Assembly: GCA_020846815.1 (NCBI GenBank)
Contig: JADLDF010000505.1
Coordinates: 1 to 6,796 of the forward strand
Direction of reading: 5' to 3'
Source: Gammaproteobacteria bacterium
Lineage (GTDB): Bacteria > Pseudomonadota > Gammaproteobacteria > Steroidobacterales > Steroidobacteraceae
Length of the DNA: 6,796 bases
The translations under genes were made by a program, and so were the position numbers. Positions 1-6,429 of the stretch are shown here, piece by piece (position 1 is the stretch's first letter; every line of letters begins with the position of its first letter). The notes under the pieces were generated by a model. The model had not been told where the DNA came from and did no database searches. It saw nothing but the letters and a program-made list of their open reading frames with translations.

Positions 1-1331
1 AGCAGCGCGAGATGGTGCGGGCGCAGTTCGCGCGGCTCGAGCGCCGCGGCGGCGATGCCGAGGTCTACTGCGAACACGACGTGCGGGTCGCCGGCGGCGG
101 CCGGCGGCTGATCGCCTGGCGCTGCATAGCGCTGCGCAACCTCGAGGGGGAGATCGTCGGCTACTTCTCCTCGGGCGAGGACATCACGGTGCGCCGCGCG
201 ATCGAGCAGTCGGTGGAGCGCACCCGCTCGCTGCTCAACGAGGCCCAGGAGATCGGCAACATCGGCAACTTCGAGGTGCACGTGCCGGACACGGGCATCG
301 AGTTCTGGTCGCCGCAGCTGCACCGCATCTTCGGGCTCGACCCGGTCGAGGACCGCCTCAGCCTCGAGCACCTGCAGTCGGCCGTGCACCCGGAGGATGC
401 GCGGCGGCAGGCGGCCGACTGGCGCAGCGCCGTCGCGGCACCGGGCAGCTATGCGAGCGAGTTCCGCATCGTCACGCCCGCGGGTGCCGTACGCCACGTG
501 CGCGCGATCTACAACACCAGCCCCGGCAGCGACGACAGCATGCGCATCGCCGGCACGATCCTCGACATCACCGCGGCCAAGCAGGCCGAGGAGGACGAGC
601 GGCTCGCGCAGCAGCGCATGACCCACGTCTCGCGCCTCGCGACCATGGGCGAGATGGCCGCAGGCATCGCCCACGAGCTGAACCAGCCGCTGGCGGCGAT
701 CACGAACTATGCCAGCGCCGCCTCGCGGCTGGTCGCGGCCGAGAGCGTGCCGGACGACGTCAAAATGGCGCTCGAGCAGATCGCGGCGCAGGCGCTGCGC
801 GCCGGGGAGATCATCCGCCGCCTGCGCAGCCTGGTGCAGAACCGCGAGACGCGCCGCGAGCCGGTCGACGTCAACGACCTCGTGAGCGAGATGGTCAGCT
901 TCTCGCTGAGCGATGCGCGGCTGCACGACGTGCGGATCCGCGCCGCTCTCGCCCCGGGGCTGCCGGCGCTGTCGCTGGACCGGATCCAGGTCCAGCAGAT
1001 CGTCCTGAACCTGCTGCGCAACGCGATCGAGGCCCTGGCCGAGCGCCCCGTCAACGACCGCGAGGTCGTCGTGCACACCGCGCGGGAGGCCAGCGGAGCC
1101 GTTACCATATCCGTGCAGGACAACGGGCCGGGCGTCCCGGATTCGGTCGTGGCGCGGATCTTCGATCCGTTCTGCACGACCAAGGAGACGGGCACGGGGC
1201 TGGGCCTCGCGATCAGCCGTACGATCGCCGAGGCGCACCAGGGCAAGCTGCTCTACGAGCCGCGCCCCGACCGCCCCGGAGCCTGCTTCGTGCTGCGATT
1301 GCCGTGCCAGAGCCCAGGGAGCCCCGAATGA
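1..1331 (+). CDS. PAS-domain sensor histidine kinase, FixL-like, 5' end outside window
   Basis: Membrane-associated or cytosolic sensor kinase that autophosphorylates on a histidine and passes the phosphate to the response regulator encoded directly downstream. The frame is open to the left edge, so the true start lies upstream. Residues here are numbered from the Met at position 12. Residues 1-60 are the C-terminal half of one PAS domain, ending in GEDIT. Residues 75-190 form a second PAS domain of the PAS_3 kind, ending in ILDIT. The dimerisation/phosphoacceptor helix contains HELNQP with the phospho-His at 221. The ATPase domain has the N box (LNLLRNAIEAL, 332-342), G1 (DNGPGVP, 370-376), F box (FDPF, 384-387) and G2 (GTGLGLA, 394-400), so it looks catalytically intact. 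The kinase core matches the FixL/TodS-type class. The heme-binding PAS of true FixL cannot be seen, so the signal is unknown. The link to oxygen rests on the neighbouring cco operon. Confidence 0.93.
   Translation, partial: QREMVRAQFARLERRGGDAEVYCEHDVRVAGGGRRLIAWRCIALRNLEGEIVGYFSSGEDITVRRAIEQSVERTRSLLNEAQEIGNIGNFEVHVPDTGIEFWSPQLHRIFGLDPVEDRLSLEHLQSAVHPEDARRQAADWRSAVAAPGSYASEFRIVTPAGAVRHVRAIYNTSPGSDDSMRIAGTILDITAAKQAEEDERLAQQRMTHVSRLATMGEMAAGIAHELNQPLAAITNYASAASRLVAAESVPDDVKMALEQIAAQALRAGEIIRRLRSLVQNRETRREPVDVNDLVSEMVSFSLSDARLHDVRIRAALAPGLPALSLDRIQVQQIVLNLLRNAIEALAERPVNDREVVVHTAREASGAVTISVQDNGPGVPDSVVARIFDPFCTTKETGTGLGLAISRTIAEAHQGKLLYEPRPDRPGACFVLRLPCQSPGSPE
1316..1321 (+). promoter_or_regulatory. 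Ribosome binding site fixing the response-regulator start
   Basis: AGGGAG lies 6 nt ahead of the ATG at 1328 and inside the last codons of the kinase gene. It decides the start in favour of 1328 over the GTG at 1304. With the 4-nt overlap it indicates translational coupling, so kinase and regulator are made in linked amounts. Confidence 0.7.
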
Positions 1332-1948
1332 ACCGCATACCCACCGTCCACGTGGTCGACGACGACGACGCCGTGCGCAGCTCGCTGCGCCTGCTGCTGA
1401 AGTCGGTCGGGCTGCCGACGGTCACCTACGAATCGGCGCGCGATTTCCTCGCCGGCTACGACTCCGACCAGCCCGGCTGCCTGGTGCTCGACGTGCGCAT
1501 GCCCGGCATGAGCGGCCCGGAGCTGCAGGAGGAGCTGAACCGCCGCGGCGCGATGATCCCGGTGATCTTCGTCACCGGCCACGGCGACATCCCCATGGCC
1601 GTCGAGGCCATGCAGCACGGCGCTTTCGACTTCCTGCAGAAGCCGTTCCGCGACCAGGACCTGATCACCCGCGTGCAGAAGGCGCTGGAGCTCGACGGCC
1701 AGAACCGCGCCGAGCTGCACGAGGCGGCGCTGATCCGCGAGCGCTTCGACTCGCTGACGCCGCGCGAGCGCGAGGTTTTCCAGCTGGTCACCGACGGCAA
1801 GGCGAACAAGGTCATGGCCGGCGACCTGGGCGTCAGCCAGCGCACGGTCGAGATCCATCGTGCCCGCGTCATGGAAAAGATGGGTGCGAAGTCGCTGGCG
1901 CAGCTGGTGCGCATGGCCATGGATCTCGGCAAGGCCAACGGTCCCTGA
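1328..1948 (+). CDS. fixJ: FixJ-family response regulator (receiver plus LuxR-type HTH)
   Basis: DNA-binding response regulator, presumably phosphorylated by the kinase upstream. The ATG at 1328 overlaps the kinase stop as ATGA and has an AGGGAG ribosome site at 1316-1321. I prefer it to a GTG at 1304, which would add eight residues ahead of the receiver. The product is 206 residues, normal for the family. The receiver (about 5-120) has acidic-pocket residues D11-D12, phospho-acceptor D55 in LVLDVRMPGMSG, T83 in FVTGHGD and K105 in LQKPF. The output domain (about 143-200) has LTPREREV, then SQRTVEIHRARVMEKM, the LuxR/FixJ recognition-helix signature. FixJ relatives include TodT, TtrR and NodW, so the family is certain. 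Specific control of microaerobic respiration is inferred from the cco genes nearby. Confidence 0.93.
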   Translation: MNRIPTVHVVDDDDAVRSSLRLLLKSVGLPTVTYESARDFLAGYDSDQPGCLVLDVRMPGMSGPELQEELNRRGAMIPVIFVTGHGDIPMAVEAMQHGAFDFLQKPFRDQDLITRVQKALELDGQNRAELHEAALIRERFDSLTPREREVFQLVTDGKANKVMAGDLGVSQRTVEIHRARVMEKMGAKSLAQLVRMAMDLGKANGP

Positions 1949-1982
1949 AGACCGCCGCGCGTGGTACGGCCGTATGCGGTCT
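1949..1982. terminator. Inverted repeat between convergent genes, possible bidirectional terminator
   Basis: The two convergent stop codons are separated by 33 nt. AGACCGC (1949-1955) is exactly mirrored by GCGGTCT (1976-1982), which runs 1 nt into the cytochrome stop codon. A 10-nt perfect palindrome, TACGGCCGTA (1965-1974), lies between the arms. The placement suits a shared terminator, but no T-run follows on either strand. A Rho-independent terminator of standard form is therefore not supported, and the structure may only block read-through or be fortuitous. Confidence 0.35.
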
Positions 1983-2698
1983 CAGTGCAGCCGCGACAGA
2001 TAGTCCGCGATACCCGCGATCTGCTCGGGCGAGAGAGCCTCGAGGGGAGCACGGTGCGTCGTCGCCATGTTGGATCGACGCCCGGCCGCGGTGTCGAGCA
2101 GCTGCCGCTCGAGGTAGCCGGCATGCTGGCCCGCGAGACGTGGCAGCGCACGCGCCGCGTCCGGCTGGCCGGTGACCCCGTGGCAGCCGGTGCAGGCGTC
2201 GAACCAGGCGCGGCTGCCGGCCGCGAGCGCCGCGCCGCTGCCGATGCCCGCAGGCGTCGTGCGCACCAGCGAGGCCGCGTGCGCGGCGACGTCGGCGATG
2301 TCCTGGGCGCTCTCGAGATGGCGCCGGTCGGCGAAGTGCTCCATGCGGATGTCGAGCCTTGCGCTGCGGCGGAAGTCGGCGAGCTGCTTGACCAGCACCC
2401 GTTGCGGCTGTCCGGCGATTGCCGGGATCGAGCCGTCGGCGACGCCACCACCGTCGGACCCGTGGCAGGCCGCACAGGTGCCGTAAAGCGCCGCGCCGCG
2501 CGCCGCGTCCGGTCTTGCGGCGAGCGCAGCCTTCAGCTCCGCGTCGGTGCGTGTCGCCACGTCGGCGAGCGCCGTGCCGAGCACGGCCGCGAACGCCGGC
2601 AGCAGCAGCGCGAACAGCGTCGCGGCGAAGCGCGGCGCGGGCTGCTGCTGCGCAACTGCGTCATCAGGACGAAACATCTGTTTCAATCCATGCATCAT
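1982..2698 (-). CDS. Exported diheme class I cytochrome c, cytochrome c4-like
   Basis: Periplasmic electron carrier of 238 residues (about 193 after export). The N-terminal hydrophobic stretch at about 24-44, followed by TALA and then D46, looks like a signal peptide. If uncleaved it would be a membrane anchor. Two similar halves each carry a c-type heme site: CAACH (C75, C78, H79) and CTGCH (C169, C172, H173). M119 and M211 sit where the axial methionines of the two c4 domains fall. LPRLAGQHAGYLERQL in the second half and the C-terminal ADYLSRLH are typical of c4 and c553-like diheme cytochromes. Cytochrome c4 is an established electron donor to cbb3 oxidase in Vibrio, Pseudomonas and Neisseria. 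The divergent position next to ccoN suggests the same role here. The start is a tandem ATG ATG behind a strong AGGAGG. The 22-residue segment ahead of the hydrophobic core is longer than usual for a signal peptide. Confidence 0.9.
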   Translation of the reverse strand: MMHGLKQMFRPDDAVAQQQPAPRFAATLFALLLPAFAAVLGTALADVATRTDAELKAALAARPDAARGAALYGTCAACHGSDGGGVADGSIPAIAGQPQRVLVKQLADFRRSARLDIRMEHFADRRHLESAQDIADVAAHAASLVRTTPAGIGSGAALAAGSRAWFDACTGCHGVTGQPDAARALPRLAGQHAGYLERQLLDTAAGRRSNMATTHRAPLEALSPEQIAGIADYLSRLH

Positions 2699-2877
2699 AG
2701 TCGTTCTCCCTCCTGACGATGCGCCGACATTAGGCGGCGCAATCTCGCGCTCGATCGTGGCTTGTACTTAGGATTGCCAAAGAAATTCGATATCTACGTA
2801 TTCATGCACTGCGTACCAGAAACGAGCATGCGCCCGGGAGCCGCACCCTCCGCGCACCACTTTCAGGATAATCAGAA
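2699..2877. promoter_or_regulatory. Divergent promoter region between diheme cytochrome and ccoN
   Basis: This 179-nt spacer separates divergently transcribed genes and must hold promoters for both unless one is transcribed from further away. Its middle, about 2760-2806, is clearly AT-richer than the rest of the window. On the + strand a TTGCCA at 2774-2779 could be a -35 element, but the nearest -10 candidate, TACGTA at 2795-2800, is only 15 nt away. On the - strand a TTGGCA-like -35 overlaps the same spot. I see no TTGAT-N4-ATCAA box of the FNR/FixK type. A weak dyad, TTAGG-N4-CCAAA, lies at 2768-2781. Exact promoter positions are not resolved. Confidence 0.6.
2706..2714 (-). promoter_or_regulatory. 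Strong ribosome binding site of the diheme cytochrome gene
   Basis: Read on the minus strand this is AGGAGGGAG, ending 7 nt before the first of two consecutive ATG codons. It is the best Shine-Dalgarno match in the window. It supports starting at the first or second ATG rather than at the internal Met8, and predicts high expression. Confidence 0.75.
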
Positions 2878-4398
2878 ATGACTGCATACCAGTTCGGCCA
2901 GGCCGCCTCCGTGGCCGCAGGAACCCTGGACGGCGCACCGGTTTCGACCGGCGTCCAGGCGGATACCCACGACGGCGCGGTCGTCCGCACCGACTACTCG
3001 GACGGCGTCGTGCGCCAGTTCGCGATCATGACGGTCGTCTGGGGCATCGTCGGCATGCTGGTCGGCGTGTTCATCGCCGCGCAACTGCTATTTCCGGCGC
3101 TGAATTTCGATATTCCCTTCCTGACCTACAGCCGCCTGCGCCCGCTGCACACCAACGCGGTCATCTTCGCCTTCGGCGGCTCCGCGCTGTTTGCGACCTC
3201 CTACTACGTCGTGCAGCGCACCTGCCACGCCAGGCTGTTCTTGCCGGGGCTGGCGCAGTTCACGTTCTGGGGCTGGCAACTCGTCATCCTGCTGGCCGCG
3301 GTGTCGCTGCCACTCGGCATCACCACGAGCAAGGAGTATGCCGAGCTCGAGTGGCCGATCGACCTGCTGATTGCAGTCGTCTGGGTGGCCTATGCAGTGG
3401 TGTTCTTCGGCACGCTCGCGACGCGCAAGGTCAAGCACATCTACGTCGCGAACTGGTTCTTCGCCGCGTACATCATCACGATCGCGGTGCTGCACATCGT
3501 CAACAGCGCCGAGATCCCGGTCACGCTGACCAAGAGCTACTCGGCCTACTCCGGCGTCACCGATGCCATGGTGCAGTGGTGGTACGGCCACAACGCCGTG
3601 GGCTTCTTCCTGACCGCGGCCTTCCTCGGCATGATGTACTACTTCATCCCGAAGCAGGCCGGCCGCCCGATCTACAGCTATCGCCTGTCGATCGTGCACT
3701 TCTGGTCGCTGATCTCGATCTACATGTGGGCGGGTCCGCACCACCTGCACTACACCACCCTGCCCGACTGGGTGCAGACCCTCGGCATGGTGTTCTCGCT
3801 GATCCTGCTGGCACCGTCCTGGGGCGGCATGATCAACGGCATCATGACGCTGTCGGGTGCCTGGCACAAACTGCGCACCGACCCGATCCTGAAGTTCCTG
3901 ATCGTCTCGCTGTCGTTCTACGGCATGTCGACCTTCGAAGGCCCGATGATGTCGATCAAGACCGTGAACGCGCTCTCGCACTACACCGACTGGACGATCG
4001 GCCACGTGCACTCCGGCGCGCTCGGCTGGGTCGCGATGGTCACGGTCGGCACGATGTACGCGCTCGTCCCGCGCCTCTACGGCCAGACGAAGATGTGGAG
4101 CACGCGCCTCATCGACTGGCACTTCTGGACCACGACCATCGGCATCGTGCTGTACGTCGCGTCGATGTGGATCGCCGGCGTCATGCAGGGCCTGATGTGG
4201 CGCGCCACGAACGCCGACGGCACGCTGACCTACACCTTCGTCGAGGCACTGAAGGCCACCTACCCGTACTACGCGGTGCGCCTGCTCGGCGGCACGCTGG
4301 TCCTCGCCGGCATGTTCCTGATGGCCTACAACGTCGCCAAGACCATCGGCCAGCGCGACAGCGCGCGCGAGGGCGGCCCCGCGGCGGCCTCGGCCTGA
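2878..4398 (+). CDS. ccoN: cbb3-type cytochrome c oxidase subunit I (CcoN)
   Basis: Catalytic integral-membrane subunit of the high-affinity C-family heme-copper oxidase. It reduces O2 to water at the heme b3-CuB centre and pumps protons. The product is 506 residues with about twelve membrane helices. The expected ligands are present: H91 in [10 protein letters not shown] and H378 for low-spin heme b, H376 in TIGHVHSG for heme b3, and H238 ([11 protein letters not shown]), H288 and H289 (WAGPHHLHY) for CuB. Y282, six residues before H288, matches the tyrosine cross-linked to a CuB histidine in this family. E354 in TFEGPMMS is also conserved. The ATG at 2878 follows an AGGA at 2865-2868. Relative to the Pseudomonas protein as I recall it, there are about 30 extra hydrophilic residues before the first helix. 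First gene of the ccoNOQP operon; ccoO follows after 25 nt. Confidence 0.98.
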   Translation: MTAYQFGQAASVAAGTLDGAPVSTGVQADTHDGAVVRTDYSDGVVRQFAIMTVVWGIVGMLVGVFIAAQLLFPALNFDIPFLTYSRLRPLHTNAVIFAFGGSALFATSYYVVQRTCHARLFLPGLAQFTFWGWQLVILLAAVSLPLGITTSKEYAELEWPIDLLIAVVWVAYAVVFFGTLATRKVKHIYVANWFFAAYIITIAVLHIVNSAEIPVTLTKSYSAYSGVTDAMVQWWYGHNAVGFFLTAAFLGMMYYFIPKQAGRPIYSYRLSIVHFWSLISIYMWAGPHHLHYTTLPDWVQTLGMVFSLILLAPSWGGMINGIMTLSGAWHKLRTDPILKFLIVSLSFYGMSTFEGPMMSIKTVNALSHYTDWTIGHVHSGALGWVAMVTVGTMYALVPRLYGQTKMWSTRLIDWHFWTTTIGIVLYVASMWIAGVMQGLMWRATNADGTLTYTFVEALKATYPYYAVRLLGGTLVLAGMFLMAYNVAKTIGQRDSAREGGPAAASA

Positions 4399-4423
4399 CC
4401 CACAGATTCTTAGGACAAGTACC

Positions 4424-5032
4424 GTGAAACACGAAGTCGTCGAAAAGAACACCGCCCTGCTGGGCGTCCTGATCGCCGTGGTCATCAGCATCGGTGGCCT
4501 GGTCGAAATCATCCCCCTGGCGGTCTCGAGCGAGGCCACGCAGCCGGCGCCGGGCGTCGCCCCGTATTCCGCGCTGCAGCTCGAGGGCCGCGACGTCTAC
4601 GTCCGCGAGGGCTGCTACAACTGCCACTCGCAGATGATCCGGCCGCTGCGCGGCGAGACCGAGCGCTACGGGCACTACTCCCTCGCCGGCGAGTCGGTCT
4701 ACGACCATCCGTTCCAGTTCGGCTCCAAGCGCACCGGCCCGGATCTGGCGCGCGTCGGCGGCCGCTATTCCGACGAGTGGCATCGCCGCCACTTGCTGAA
4801 TCCGCGCGATCTCGTGCCCGAGTCGAACATGCCGGGCTACCCCTGGCTCGAGCGGCAGGTCATCGACGCGAACCGCACGGGCGCGAAGATGAAGGCCCTG
4901 CGTCGGGTCGGTGTGCCCTACAGCGACGAGCAGATCGCCGGCGCAGCCGAAGAGGTGCAGAACCGCAGCGAGATGGACGCGCTGGTCGCCTATCTGCAGG
5001 TGCTCGGCACGGCCTCCAAGAGCTGGAAGTGA
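4424..5032 (+). CDS. ccoO: cbb3-type cytochrome c oxidase monoheme subunit II (CcoO)
   Basis: Membrane-anchored monoheme cytochrome c subunit that passes electrons toward the low-spin heme b of CcoN. It has 202 residues, the usual length. One N-terminal membrane helix (about 11-31) leads to a periplasmic domain with the heme motif CYNCH (C64, C67, H68) followed by SQMIRP, a CcoO/FixO hallmark. M136 in SNMPGYPWL is the likely axial ligand. The start is GTG at 4424, supported by AGGA at 4412-4415 with 8-nt spacing and by agreement with the family N-terminus, in which a short cytoplasmic [12 protein letters not shown] segment precedes the helix. The stop is followed after 4 nt by ccoQ. Confidence 0.97.
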   Translation: MKHEVVEKNTALLGVLIAVVISIGGLVEIIPLAVSSEATQPAPGVAPYSALQLEGRDVYVREGCYNCHSQMIRPLRGETERYGHYSLAGESVYDHPFQFGSKRTGPDLARVGGRYSDEWHRRHLLNPRDLVPESNMPGYPWLERQVIDANRTGAKMKALRRVGVPYSDEQIAGAAEEVQNRSEMDALVAYLQVLGTASKSWK

Positions 5033-5036
5033 AACC

Positions 5037-5225
5037 ATGAGCCTCGACTCCCTCAACCTCCTGCGCGGCATCGCCACCATCCTCGCGATGAGCGCGTTCA
5101 TCGCGGTCTTCCTCTGGTCCTGGAGCCGGCGGCGGCGCGAGACCTTCGACGCAGCGGCACACCTGCCGCTCGAGGAAGACGCGGACATCGTGGGCACGGA
5201 CCGGCAGTCGCCGTCGCGCCGCTAA
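5037..5225 (+). CDS. ccoQ: cbb3-type cytochrome c oxidase small subunit IV (CcoQ/FixQ)
   Basis: Small single-helix membrane subunit of 62 residues, known in several species to stabilise the assembled oxidase or the CcoP interaction. A hydrophobic helix spans about residues 11-29 and is followed by a SRRRRETFDAAAHLPL segment. The basic stretch after the helix and the ETFDAAAxLPL motif are typical of CcoQ. The ATG at 5037 has a GGAAG ribosome site at 5025-5029 inside the end of ccoO. Its length, its position between ccoO and ccoP and its motif make the assignment firm despite its small size. Confidence 0.93.
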   Translation: MSLDSLNLLRGIATILAMSAFIAVFLWSWSRRRRETFDAAAHLPLEEDADIVGTDRQSPSRR

Positions 5226-5240
5226 ACAGGCAGAAGCATC

Positions 5241-6152
5241 ATGAGCAGCGGATTCAGCGTTTTCGTCATCGTCACCACCGCCCTCAACATCGCCGCGGCC
5301 GTGTGGCTGCTGGTCTGGATGCGCAAGAAGCGCGGCGAGTCGCAGGTCACCACCGACACCACCGGGCACGTCTGGGACGGCGACCTGCGCGAGTACAACA
5401 ACCCCCTGCCGCGCTGGTGGCTGTGGCTGTTCGTGCTCAGCGTGATCTTCGCGATCGGCTATCTCGTGGCCTACCCGGGCATGGGCAACGTCCGCGGCAC
5501 GCTCGGCTGGACGCAGAAGTCGCAGTTCGACGCGATGCAGGCCGAGCAGGAGAGGAAGTCGCAGGCCATGCTCGCGCAGTTCGCGGACCGCACGCCGCAG
5601 CAGCTGGCGCAGGATCCGAAGGCCATTGCCGTGGGCCGCAACCTGTTCGCCAACAACTGCTCCACCTGCCACGGCTCGGACGGTCGCGGTGCCACGGGCT
5701 TCCCCAACGTCACCGATGCCGACTGGCTCTGGGGCGGCGAACCCGAGGCGATCGAGGCGACGATCCGCGACGGCCGCCAGGGCGTGATGACGCCGTGGAT
5801 CGACGTGCTCGGGCCCAAGGGCGTCGACGACGTCGTCGCCCACGTGATGTCGCTCTCGGGCCGCAAGCCGGTCGGCGGCGACGCGGCCGCGGGCAAGGCG
5901 CATTTCGACACCGTCTGCGTCGCCTGCCACGGGGTGGACGGCAAGGGCAACCACGCGCTCGGCGCACCGAACCTGACCGACAACATCTGGCTGTACGGCG
6001 GTTCTCAGGACAGAATCCGTGAGTCGGTAACGAAGGGCCGCAACGGTGTGATGCCCGCGCACGGCGACCGGATGGGCGAAGCGCGGGTCAAGCTGCTGAC
6101 GGCCTATGTGATGAGCATGGGGGAGCAGCGTGTCGCACAAGCGGGACCTTGA
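5241..6152 (+). CDS. ccoP: cbb3-type cytochrome c oxidase diheme subunit III (CcoP)
   Basis: Membrane-anchored diheme cytochrome c subunit that receives electrons from soluble or anchored cytochromes and feeds CcoO/CcoN. It has 303 residues. Two N-terminal helices (about 5-27 and 59-78) flank the FixP_N signature with GHVWDGDLREYNNPLPRWW (43-61), YPGMG and LGW. The two-helix arrangement is like Pseudomonas CcoP rather than the single-helix rhizobial form. Heme sites are CSTCH (C140, C143, H144) and CVACH (C226, C229, H230). M183 in GVMTPW and M271 in GVMPAHG are the expected axial methionines. The ATG at 5241 has only a weak upstream ribosome site (AGG at 5228-5230 or AGAAG nearer the start). 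The 3' end overlaps the next gene by 23 nt. Confidence 0.97.
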   Translation: MSSGFSVFVIVTTALNIAAAVWLLVWMRKKRGESQVTTDTTGHVWDGDLREYNNPLPRWWLWLFVLSVIFAIGYLVAYPGMGNVRGTLGWTQKSQFDAMQAEQERKSQAMLAQFADRTPQQLAQDPKAIAVGRNLFANNCSTCHGSDGRGATGFPNVTDADWLWGGEPEAIEATIRDGRQGVMTPWIDVLGPKGVDDVVAHVMSLSGRKPVGGDAAAGKAHFDTVCVACHGVDGKGNHALGAPNLTDNIWLYGGSQDRIRESVTKGRNGVMPAHGDRMGEARVKLLTAYVMSMGEQRVAQAGP

Positions 6153-6429
6153 ACTAGAATCCACCGATCTCCAGCGGCCGCGCGAACTCGGTTCGCGCGG
6201 CCGCGTCTTCTTCACCGTCGTGTGGTGCAGCTTCCTCGCGGCGAGCGTCGCGACGATGGTGTTCTTCGCGATCGTCGACCCGGCCCCGTTCGCAGGCGCC
6301 GTGCCGCCCGATGGCTCGAGCCGGATGACGCTCTACAGCCTCGGCTTTTTCTTCTTCTGGGCGATCTGCGCGGCATCGTCCGCGCTGACCACCTTCATGC
6401 TGACGACGCCGAGACGGAGCTCGAATTGA
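6130..6429 (+). CDS. Unrecognised 99-residue two-helix membrane protein in the cco operon
   Basis: I do not recognise this protein. It starts at GTG 6130 behind a GGGGGAG at 6119-6125, overlaps the end of ccoP by 23 nt, and its stop overlaps the ccoG start by 4 nt, so it is firmly embedded in the operon. A charged N-terminus of about 26 residues rich in Arg and Glu precedes helix one (about 27-49). A short Pro/Gly loop (51-66) follows, then helix two (about 67-91, with an FFFF run), and a short basic tail. By the positive-inside rule both ends would be cytoplasmic. There is no heme motif; single cysteines occur at 33 and 80, inside the two helices. A role in oxidase assembly or stability is suggested only by position. 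No better start is available, since the next GTG in frame (6220) lies inside helix one. A strong hairpin falls within codons 15-25. Confidence 0.8.
   Translation: MSHKRDLELESTDLQRPRELGSRGRVFFTVVWCSFLAASVATMVFFAIVDPAPFAGAVPPDGSSRMTLYSLGFFFFWAICAASSALTTFMLTTPRRSSN
6174..6204 (+). other. Perfect 14-bp GC-rich hairpin after ccoP, inside the small membrane-protein gene
   Basis: GCGGCCGCGCGAAC at 6174-6187 is the exact reverse complement of GTTCGCGCGGCCGC at 6191-6204, with a 3-nt loop TCG. The hairpin begins 21 nt after the ccoP stop codon and is followed by a pyrimidine-rich TCTTCTTC (6206-6213), not a clean T-run. In the mRNA it could act as an attenuator, as a partial terminator or as a 3' stabiliser for the ccoNOQP portion. 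It could also be a by-product of Arg/Gly/Pro codons in GC-rich DNA, although an unbroken 14-bp stem with so short a loop is unlikely by chance. The structure is certain at sequence level; its function is inferred. Confidence 0.55.
6416..6419 (+). promoter_or_regulatory. Ribosome binding site deciding the TTG start of ccoG
   Basis: GGAG lies 6 nt before TTG 6426, within the last codons of the 99-residue gene. No ATG or GTG exists in the ccoG frame before the conserved YYEAHRKVYPREVKGRF segment, so this site and the TTGA overlap fix the start. They imply translational coupling to the gene upstream. Confidence 0.6.

Noticed and set aside
1358..1374. Short GAC-type repeat (run of gacgacgacg)
   Set aside because: It encodes the Asp cluster of the receiver's acidic pocket, a normal conserved feature of response regulators.
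1456..2475. Minus-strand open frame of 339 codons running across the response regulator and the diheme cytochrome
   Set aside because: It is antisense to the regulator and out of frame with the heme-motif cytochrome on the same strand. The Ser/Arg/Pro-rich product has no recognisable domain.
1961..2716. Plus-strand open frame of 251 codons opposite the diheme cytochrome
   Set aside because: The minus-strand frame has two CxxCH motifs, a signal sequence and an excellent ribosome site, while this one is Arg/Gly-rich with no motif.
4399..4423. ccoN-ccoO gap as a possible terminator or promoter
   Set aside because: The 25 nt hold only the ccoO ribosome site. No stem-loop or promoter elements are visible, and the spacing fits co-transcription.
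3088..4539. Long open frame of 483 codons on the minus strand opposite ccoN and the start of ccoO
   Set aside because: Its translation is Arg/His/Asp-rich low-complexity sequence without domains. It is a codon-bias shadow of the securely identified ccoN in GC-rich DNA.
6155..6160. TAGAAT as a promoter -10 for the genes after ccoP
   Set aside because: The best -35 at suitable spacing matches the consensus poorly, and the flanking genes overlap, so there is not enough to call a promoter. It is mentioned only as an alternative in the hairpin finding.
4860..6215. Open frame of 451 codons on the minus strand opposite ccoO, ccoQ and ccoP
   Set aside because: It lies entirely antisense to conserved oxidase genes and encodes Arg/Ala/Val-rich sequence with no motif, again a GC-driven shadow.
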